This document shows positions 5,774-10,743 of a DNA stretch of 21,955 nt, in pieces. A model generated the notes under the pieces. That model searched no databases, was not told the origin of the DNA, and was given only the letters and a program-made list of their open reading frames with translations. The stretch lies in the IMG/VR virus record IMGVR_UViG_3300017971_000811, positions 1-21,955 of that record. One strand, written 5' to 3'. Every line of letters begins with the position of its first letter. The stretch's first letter is position 1. This DNA comes from a virus. Position numbers and translations under genes: made by a program.

Positions 5774-5959
5774 TTATTCGTCAGTTGAGTAAAGGACTTT
5801 GCATCCCGCAAAATAGGTGTCAAGGTCAATCGCATTAGCTACGTGATAATCGTTGCCGGGAATTTCGTATAAATCCCGATCCAATACCACAAAATACTCT
5901 CTTTTCCTTTTTTTGGCCCACTGACGAGCCAACATTTCAGCTTGCCTTTGTGATTTCAT
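5774..5959 (-). CDS. Small basic protein, unknown function
   Basis: 61 residues from ATG 5959, eight bases after CGGAGG; the in-frame GTG at 5968 overlaps the SD. The N-terminal helix is very basic (QRQAEMLARQWAKKRKREYF) and may touch nucleic acid. The C-terminal part is acidic with a single cysteine (DTYFAGCKVLYSTDE). No family recognised. A GC-rich hairpin with a cUCCGg loop (5975-5990) sits just upstream of the SD. Confidence 0.65.
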   Translation of the reverse strand: MKSQRQAEMLARQWAKKRKREYFVVLDRDLYEIPGNDYHVANAIDLDTYFAGCKVLYSTDE

Positions 5960-5974
5960 GTCACTCACCTCCGT

Positions 5975-5990
5975 GCGCCCCGGAGGGCGC
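5975..5990 (-). repeat. GC-rich hairpin with UNCG-type loop upstream of an SD
   Basis: GCGCCC (5975-5980) and GGGCGC (5985-5990) close a four-base loop that reads UCCG in the leftward transcript, with a C-G closing pair: the especially stable cUNCGg tetraloop. It lies four bases from the CGGAGG of the 5774 gene. There is no T-run, so it is more likely an mRNA-processing or stability element than a terminator. Confidence 0.65.
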
Positions 5991-6000
5991 GGGTTAGGGA

Positions 6001-6204
6001 TTAACTTGCTCCTGTCATAATCCCAGTTTCTGTAGCCAGGATTTCTTTTTCCTCGTCGGATACCAGGGATATCTTATTGATACCCTTATAATACTCTTCC
6101 GGGGAATCATATTCATTTCCCTGGTCATCGTAGCCCTCTGAGTTTAACCATTCGATGGATACTTTTCGCTTTTCTTCAGTGGTCAATTGGTGCCATTTTT
6201 TCAT
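6001..6204 (-). CDS. Small acidic protein, first intact gene of the leftward operon
   Basis: 67 residues from ATG 6204, with CAGGAGGTGAGTAAG directly upstream. The in-frame ATG at 6297 has no SD and is rejected, although the 31 residues it would add begin with a hydrophobic stretch. The chain is acidic and helical (TTEEKRKVSIEWL, SPEEYYKGI, SDEEKEILATE); no motif recognised. Its translation start region (AGGAGGTGAGTAAGATG) is repeated with one change at 6609-6625, 407 bases upstream. Confidence 0.65.
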   Translation of the reverse strand: MKKWHQLTTEEKRKVSIEWLNSEGYDDQGNEYDSPEEYYKGINKISLVSDEEKEILATETGIMTGAS

Positions 6205-6421
6205 CTTACTCACCTCCTGTTTGATTTTACCCTTATCTATTGCATGAGACATGCCATCCCATAAAATATATAAGCAAAAAATGAATATTGCCCTCATATC
6301 AGCTATTTATAGCAGCACAAAAACACATGCTACGCAATCTGTAGCATTTGTGACACCATCCATAGCACCAAAACGTAAAACATACCGACATTTAATACCC
6401 AAAAATAGCCATAAATCAGGG

Positions 6422-6436
6422 ATAACATATTGTTAT
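6422..6436. promoter_or_regulatory. Operator-like palindrome, copy 1
   Basis: ATAACA-TAT-TGTTAT, with 6-bp perfect arms and a 3-bp centre. It shares ATAAC-N5-GTTAT with the site at 6502-6516, 80 bases on, close to a whole number of helical turns (about 7.6 at 10.5 bp per turn). Confidence 0.5.
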
Positions 6437-6471
6437 GAGGGCGTAATCCAGATATCGTAAAGAATATCGAC

Positions 6472-6485
6472 GTTTCACATGAAAC
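6472..6485. promoter_or_regulatory. parS-like palindrome
   Basis: GTTTCACATGAAAC has 6-bp perfect arms. It differs from the 14-base core of the bacterial chromosomal parS site (GTTTCACGTGAAAC) at one central base. Flanking bases (C before, C after) do not match the outer T and A of the 16-base parS. It abuts the second iteron. A ParB/Noc-type or other symmetric DNA-binding protein may bind here; no ParB gene is in the window. Confidence 0.5.
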
Positions 6486-6501
6486 CAGGGCTAAAATAGC
6501 C

Positions 6502-6516
6502 ATAACTCACAGTTAT
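6502..6516. promoter_or_regulatory. Operator-like palindrome, copy 2
   Basis: ATAACT-CAC-AGTTAT, with 6-bp perfect arms and a 3-bp centre, the partner of the site at 6422-6436. It overlaps the second AAAATAGCC repeat. Confidence 0.5.
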
Positions 6517-6602
6517 AACAGCATAAATCGCATGGGCAGGAATCGTAAACCATCCCGACAATTCACAATGGTTGACAAGGCTAGACAGGATATGGCATCA
6601 TA

Positions 6603-6625
6603 TTATTGCATCTTACTTACCTCCT
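6603..6625 (-). other. Duplicated translation start leading to a two-codon ORF
   Basis: On the minus strand AGGAGGTAAGTAAGATG (6625-6609) matches the start region of the 6001 gene at 16 of 17 bases, but the ATG is followed by CAA and then TAA (6605-6603). No leftward reading frame of any length follows. This is either a minigene of the kind that traps ribosomes and tRNA, or the scar of a deleted first gene of the operon. Confidence 0.5.
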
Positions 6626-6633
6626 AAGCGGTC

Positions 6634-6662
6634 GAGGGCAGGGCAAGATGGGGCCTGCCCTC
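6634..6662. repeat. 9-bp GC-rich hairpin between divergent starts
   Basis: GAGGGCAGG (6634-6642) pairs with CCTGCCCTC (6654-6662), 11-base loop. In the leftward sense it stands eight bases before AGGAGG (6620-6625), the same hairpin-SD order as at 4998, 5229 and 5975. In the rightward sense it precedes the GAGG of the 6686 gene. Confidence 0.65.
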
Positions 6663-6685
6663 ATTATCAAACGAGGATAACATGA

Positions 6686-7171
6686 ATGACAATTCAAGAT
6701 AGTTCACGTAAAACCATCATACGTAAAGCCCATAATAAAGAGAATCCTTACGCCCAAATATCAAGACGCCTCTTACAGGATAAATCATTGTCATGGAAAG
6801 CCACCGGTATGTTGGCTTACCTTCTATCACTCCCCGATAATTGGCAGATAAATACCACGGACCTTTGGAGGCGGAAGAAAGATGGTAGACAGTCAACCCG
6901 TACCATCCTAAATGAACTAATCAAACATGGATACGTCAAAAAGACAATCAAACGGGACGATAAAGGCAAGTTTCTCCGCTTCGAGTACATAGTCCACGAA
7001 ACCAAGTCTTATCCATTGTCCAGTTTCCGGAAAATGGACACTAATAAAGATACAGTACCTTCTTTCTCACATCATGACCTGCAATACGAACAGGCAATGA
7101 AACAAGACATCGAAGCTGCCGGCCTAACCTACACTCAATCCCAGATGGCCAGCCATCCAAATAAGATCTAA
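6686..7171 (+). CDS. Replication-type helix-turn-helix protein
   Basis: 161 residues. The N-terminal 95 residues (NPYAQISRRLLQDKSLSWKA, MLAYLLSLPDNWQINTTDLW, then a recognition-type helix in QSTRTILNELIKHGYVKK) match the winged-helix domain found at the start of phage and plasmid replication initiators and DnaD-like proteins. The C-terminal part is short and has no helicase-loader motif, so this may be a regulator rather than a full initiator. Start ATG 6686 is downstream of CGAGG; an ATG at 6682 stops after six codons. It borders the iteron-like repeats, which fits self-regulation or origin binding (inference). Confidence 0.75.
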   Translation: MTIQDSSRKTIIRKAHNKENPYAQISRRLLQDKSLSWKATGMLAYLLSLPDNWQINTTDLWRRKKDGRQSTRTILNELIKHGYVKKTIKRDDKGKFLRFEYIVHETKSYPLSSFRKMDTNKDTVPSFSHHDLQYEQAMKQDIEAAGLTYTQSQMASHPNKI

Positions 7172-7711
7172 ATGCCAAATAAAAAGCAAGATAAACCACT
7201 AACCTACAAACAACAACTGTTCGTCGACGCCTACGCCGGCAATGCAGCTGAAGCAGCAAGAATAGCCGGGTATAAACAACCGCAAGTCATAGGTTCCCGA
7301 TTGTTCCGGAAAGTTGAAATCAAAGAAGCCATCCGAAAACGAGATAACGGAAACGGGAAAAGAAGGAATAAAACGCTTGAAAAGATTATGACGCAAGAAG
7401 AGATACGTGCAGCATACTCAGACATTGCCCGTGACCCTGACCATAAAGACCGGCTAAAGGCCCTAGACTCCCTCGCTAGGTGTTATGCTATGTTTAGCGA
7501 TAATGTCAATATATCCGGGCAGATAGAGCACCTATCAGATACCCAGCTTACCCGCAAACTAACAGCTGCACTTATCATGCTGGGAGTCAAACAACACACA
7601 ATCGATCAACACATCGCCGGGCTCTTGACGCAGCCGCAAGACGTAAAACCACTAGATGTAGATGGCACGGTAGAGAGTGAGCCATCCAATGGGCACACAA
7701 GTGATAAGTAG
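7172..7711 (+). CDS. terS: Terminase small subunit
   Basis: 179 residues. Residues 9-55, with LTYKQQLFVDAYAGNAAEAA, IAGY and the GSRLFRKVEIKEAIRKR segment, match the N-terminal DNA-binding HTH of the Terminase_2 family (LTxKQxxFVxxYxxxxNAxxAAxxAGY...GSxLLxxxxI). TerS recognises the packaging site and delivers phage DNA to the large subunit. The central segment (MTQEEIRAAYSDIARDPDHK, LKALDSLARCYAMF) fits the oligomerisation helices. The start ATG follows the upstream stop with no gap, suggesting coupling. The large subunit gene is not adjacent: 1.5 kb containing two other genes intervenes. Confidence 0.88.
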   Translation: MPNKKQDKPLTYKQQLFVDAYAGNAAEAARIAGYKQPQVIGSRLFRKVEIKEAIRKRDNGNGKRRNKTLEKIMTQEEIRAAYSDIARDPDHKDRLKALDSLARCYAMFSDNVNISGQIEHLSDTQLTRKLTAALIMLGVKQHTIDQHIAGLLTQPQDVKPLDVDGTVESEPSNGHTSDK

Positions 7712-7967
7712 CTGTTTTCATGGACATTCTAACAAGTGTTTAGTTTACATAATGGTTTTATATCAGACATCAGACATTATCTCATTGTGCCCGGGTTTCC
7801 TGGACCATCGATGGGGGGGGGAGGGGGCGCTTTTTCCTGCGTTTTGCGATGGGACTCCGACTTACCCTTTAATGTTGCAAAAGTTTTCGATAGCAGGTAA
7901 TATATGAAGCCCTTAAATGAGCGAAACTGTATTGTTATTAATCGTTTAGGTATGGAGGTATGGAAAG
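7712..7967 (+). other. Intergenic region with a G9 tract
   Basis: I support no gene here. It includes a tandem CAGACAT repeat, and a G-rich block of nine Gs (7813-7821), one A and five Gs, followed by CGCTTTTT. A candidate promoter lies at 7875-7903. A 26-codon frame (7904-7984) ends inside the next gene in another frame; it may be a leader peptide but its SD is poor. Confidence 0.5.
7875..7903 (+). promoter_or_regulatory. Candidate promoter upstream of the sqdB-like gene
   Basis: TTGCAA (7875-7880) and TAATAT (7898-7903) are separated by 17 bases; each matches 4 of 6 consensus positions. It is the best sigma70-like pair in the gap and would drive the 7968 ORF, the sqdB homologue and possibly the head genes. 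Confidence 0.35.
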
Positions 7968-8108
7968 ATGGAATGGAAGTTTGAAAATGGTGTGACCATA
8001 GGATTTATTGATGATGGAAGTGAAGAATTTATAGGATGCCAAAATCCCATATTTTTTGAAGAACTTCCGAAGGAATTGGTAGTGGGTGAAGGCCAAGAAG
8101 GTAGATAG
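7968..8108 (+). CDS. Small acidic protein, unknown function
   Basis: 46 residues from ATG 7968; GGAGGT lies eight bases upstream. The sequence begins MEWKFENGVTIGFIDDGSEE and ends in EELPKELVVGEGQEGR: a short beta-rich acidic peptide. It ends 11 bases before the sqdB-like gene and shares its style of codons, so both may have arrived together. An alternative is that it continues the overlapping 7904 frame by frameshift, since that frame ends in a similar phrase (MEVWKDGMEV). Confidence 0.5.
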   Translation: MEWKFENGVTIGFIDDGSEEFIGCQNPIFFEELPKELVVGEGQEGR

Positions 8109-8119
8109 GAGATAGAGAC

Positions 8120-9208
8120 ATGAAGGTATTAATTTTAGGTAGTTCTGGTTATTTAGGTTATCCGACGTGTTGTTATTTGAGTGAGCGTGGGCATGAGATA
8201 TGCGGTATGGATGACATGAGCAAGGAGAAGTTTGAGGGGTTACTGGGAGGATTTCCGTTATTTAGGCCTGAGAGCAATTATTTTACCTATGATTATTTTA
8301 GTACGACTGATTTTTGGAATTTATCCAGGTTATTTGAGAGTTATCGGCCGGAGGTGATCATTCATTATGCTGAGATGCCGAGTGCTCCATTTTCGATGAA
8401 GAATCAATTGCATAGTTATCAGACGATGGAGAGCAATGTATTGGGGACTTTGAATGTTTTATGGGCTATGAGGTTGAACTGTCCTGAAGCTCATTTGATC
8501 AAGTTGGGGACGATGGGGGAATATGGAGCGCCGGACATTGATATAGAGGAGGGGTATTTAAATATCGAGCATAATGGTAGGAAAGACAGGATATTATATC
8601 CGAAGAGTGGGGGTTCATTTTATCATCTTTCCAAGATACATGATTCTCATAACATTGAATTTGCGTGCCGGGTGTGGGGTTTGAGGTCTACTGATTTAAA
8701 CCAGGGGATTGTGTATGGTGTAAAGACAGATGAGGCGGATCGGCTTAGTTTTCATTATGATGAGATATTTGGTACTGTTTTGAACAGGTTTTGTACGCAG
8801 GTGGTTGCCGGTGTTCCTTTGACTGTGTATGGTGGTGGTGGTCAGAAGAAGTCATTTTTAAACGTAAGGGATACGATGAGATGCGTTGAACTGGCTATGT
8901 TAAATCCTCCTGAGAGTGGAGAATATCGTGTATTCAACCAATTTACTCAAGTATTTAGTTTAAAAGACTTGGCTGAATTGGTTGTAAGTGTATATCCTAA
9001 AGGTGGAGATGTTCAATTTTTGAACAACCCCAGAGGTGATGAGAGAGAGGACGGGTTTTATAATCCCAAGAATGATAAATTTAAGAATTTGGGTTTGGAG
9101 CCTCATTTGCTGTCTGATGTGTTACTTGAAGAAATGTTTGAAATGATTGAACGATATCGGAAAAATATTGACGAGAGCGTTATTTTGCCGAAAATAGACT
9201 GGAATTAG
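8120..9208 (+). CDS. sqdB: UDP-sulfoquinovose synthase homologue (SQD1/SqdB type)
   Basis: 362 residues, extended short-chain dehydrogenase fold. The NAD-binding GxxGxxG is G7-G10-G13 (ILGSSGYLG). The catalytic set is T131 in LGTMGEYG and Y168-x3-K172 in FYHLSK. Several long segments follow the SQD1 family closely, not just generic epimerases: IDIEEGY, SFYHLSKIHDSHNI, TDLNQGIVYGVKTDE, FGTVLNRFCTQ, PLTVYGGGGQ, VFNQFTQVFS. SQD1 enzymes convert UDP-glucose and sulfite to UDP-sulfoquinovose, the head-group donor for sulfolipid or sulfonated glycans. Length is close to the bacterial enzymes. Codons favour TTA/TTG and GAG more than the terminase gene beside it, a sign of separate origin. A related sugar substrate remains possible. 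Confidence 0.88.
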   Translation: MKVLILGSSGYLGYPTCCYLSERGHEICGMDDMSKEKFEGLLGGFPLFRPESNYFTYDYFSTTDFWNLSRLFESYRPEVIIHYAEMPSAPFSMKNQLHSYQTMESNVLGTLNVLWAMRLNCPEAHLIKLGTMGEYGAPDIDIEEGYLNIEHNGRKDRILYPKSGGSFYHLSKIHDSHNIEFACRVWGLRSTDLNQGIVYGVKTDEADRLSFHYDEIFGTVLNRFCTQVVAGVPLTVYGGGGQKKSFLNVRDTMRCVELAMLNPPESGEYRVFNQFTQVFSLKDLAELVVSVYPKGGDVQFLNNPRGDEREDGFYNPKNDKFKNLGLEPHLLSDVLLEEMFEMIERYRKNIDESVILPKIDWN

Positions 9209-9210
9209 AT

Positions 9211-10743
9211 GTGCCTACGCAGGAAGAATTAAGAGAAGCGGCTCAAACTGTTATCAAGATTTCGGAAGAGATCAAGAGGCGGCATAAGCACAGAAAATTA
9301 TATTCTCTTTTTCCTGACAAGGGTCCGCTTCGTCGGGAGCTTTACAAGCCCCATATTTACTTTTTGAAAGCCGGTAAGGATTATTTTGAGCGCTGTATTA
9401 TTGCCGCAAACAGAGTTGGTAAGAGCATTTTGGGAGGATATGAGATTGCTCTTCATGCCACGGGCCTTTATCCTTACTGGTGGGAGGGAAAAAGATTTAA
9501 TCATCCTACCAGGCTTTGGGCTTGTGGTGCTTCATTTCAGACTGTTAGGGATATTGGTCAAGAAATTCTTTTAGGTCCTGTTGGATCTTGGGGAACAGGT
9601 CTTATCCCGGGTGATCTTATCAAGGATATCCGGCGCAGGGCAGGCAGTATCCCTAATTCTGTTGAGCAAATCACGGTTAAACATAAAACCGGTGGTCTTA
9701 GTGTTATCGGATTTAAAGCCTATGAACAAAAGCGTCAATCTTTTGAAGGCACGTCCATGCACGGTATATGGCTTGATGAAGAATGCCCGATGGATATTTA
9801 CGGTGAATGTATTATCCGGGCCATGACGGTTAATGAAGATGAGATGGGAACTGTTTTTTTGACATTTACGCCTCTAATGGGTTTAACAGAGGTTGTGCTG
9901 AAATTTGAACCGAACGGCGCCATGCCCGAAGGCAGGGCACCTTTTATAGATGATCCAAATATTATTCATGGCGTTAAGGAGTCCAAGTTTGTCATCAATG
10001 CCACATGGGATGATGCCCCCCATTTGACAGAAGAACAGAAAAAGAATATCATAGAGGGCACCCCGCTTTATCTTAGGGATGCAAGAGCTAAAGGAATTCC
10101 ACAACTTGGCGCTGGAGCCATCTATCCTATATTAGAGGATGATATAACGATAGAGGATTTCGAGATTCCGCCATGGTACAGACGGTGCTTTGGTCTTGAT
10201 ACGGGCTGGAAGGCAACAGCGGCATTGTGGGGGGCGATAGATCCAGAATCAGACGTTCTTTATTTGTACAGTTGTTATAAGCAAGGTCATGCTGAACCAG
10301 AAACCCATGTCAGGGCCGTGAAAAGCAGGGGCTATTGGATTCCCGGTGTCGGTGATTATGCCGGAACCAACCAACTAGATGGAAAGAAAGTCATTGAAGA
10401 ATATATGGCTCTTGGTTTGAACATCAGTTTTCCAGATAAGCATGTTGAGGCCGGGATTTTTGCGGTCTGGGAAAGAATGGTATCTGGAAGGCTGAAAATT
10501 TTTAAATCAGCTTGTATTCCCTTGATAAATGAGATCAGGATTTACAGACGAAACGACAAAGGCAAGGTTGCTGTTGAACAGGACGACCATTTGTGCGATT
10601 GCATGAGATATATCGTCATGACGGGCATCTTTATCGCAACCATAGCACCATTTGAAGACGAAGAATACTTTATTGGTCAACAATCAATGCGTTCATCCAT
10701 AGGGCGTATGCCGGGGCCGGGGTACTTTGGTGGAATATATTGA
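9211..10743 (+). CDS. terL: Terminase large subunit
   Basis: 510 residues, starting at GTG 9211, two bases after the sqdB stop (an ATG at 9209 is out of frame). Walker A is ANRVGKS (66-72), Walker B with catalytic glutamate is IWLDEE (186-191), and the coupling motif is LTFTP (217-221). The nuclease half opens with FGLDTGW (D330), has GDYAG (about 381-385) and ends with DDHLCD (D458, D459), the acidic triad of the RNase H-like nuclease. The protein pumps DNA into the prohead using ATP and cuts it. The SD is weak, so translation may depend on read-on from sqdB, tying their expression together. It overlaps the portal start. Confidence 0.93.
   Translation: MPTQEELREAAQTVIKISEEIKRRHKHRKLYSLFPDKGPLRRELYKPHIYFLKAGKDYFERCIIAANRVGKSILGGYEIALHATGLYPYWWEGKRFNHPTRLWACGASFQTVRDIGQEILLGPVGSWGTGLIPGDLIKDIRRRAGSIPNSVEQITVKHKTGGLSVIGFKAYEQKRQSFEGTSMHGIWLDEECPMDIYGECIIRAMTVNEDEMGTVFLTFTPLMGLTEVVLKFEPNGAMPEGRAPFIDDPNIIHGVKESKFVINATWDDAPHLTEEQKKNIIEGTPLYLRDARAKGIPQLGAGAIYPILEDDITIEDFEIPPWYRRCFGLDTGWKATAALWGAIDPESDVLYLYSCYKQGHAEPETHVRAVKSRGYWIPGVGDYAGTNQLDGKKVIEEYMALGLNISFPDKHVEAGIFAVWERMVSGRLKIFKSACIPLINEIRIYRRNDKGKVAVEQDDHLCDCMRYIVMTGIFIATIAPFEDEEYFIGQQSMRSSIGRMPGPGYFGGIY

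Larger units (their letters stand above)
6374..6560 (+). repeat. Three iteron-like repeats CGTAAANNATNNCGAC
   Basis: Copies lie at 6374-6390, 6456-6472 and 6544-6560, all in the same orientation and 82 and 88 bases apart. Copies 1 and 3 match at 15 of 17 positions; copy 2 matches copy 1 at 13 of 17. The constant positions are CGTAAA, AT and CGAC. Between them, AAAATAGCCATAA[A/C]TCA occurs at 6402-6418 and 6493-6509 (16 of 17 identical), so a larger unit of roughly 80-90 bases seems to have been tandemly duplicated and then diverged. Confidence 0.7.
6205..6685. promoter_or_regulatory. Divergent control region between leftward and rightward operons
   Basis: No gene is supported in these 481 bases. 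It holds three same-direction 17-mers of consensus CGTAAANNATNNCGAC, two copies of a 17-mer starting AAAATAGCC, two ATAAC-N5-GTTAT palindromes, a 7-bp-arm palindrome ATGCTAC-N7-GTAGCAT (6327-6347), GCTATTTATAGC (6302-6313), and a parS-like site (6472-6485). GCCCTCATA (6290-6298) is inverted at 6434-6442. A perfect TTGACA occurs at 6572-6577, but no well-spaced -10 follows it. The density of symmetric and iterated sites points to operators, a replication origin, or both. Confidence 0.75.

Noticed and set aside
6205-6297. N-terminal extension of the 6001 protein from ATG 6297 (hydrophobic start MRAIFIFCLYIL)
   Set aside because: No SD before 6297, whereas ATG 6204 has a near-perfect one. A leader peptide remains possible but is unsupported.
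6374-6560. CRISPR array
   Set aside because: The repeats are only 17 bases, diverged, and have other repeats between them rather than unique spacers; no cas genes are near.
6572-6604. TTGACA (6572) as a full promoter for the 6686 gene
   Set aside because: No recognisable -10 at 16-18 bases; the nearest AT-rich hexamer is over 20 bases away.
7677-7907. 76-residue rightward frame from within terS through the G9 tract
   Set aside because: It starts inside terS without an SD, crosses a homopolymer and shows no protein-like pattern; better read as intergenic sequence.
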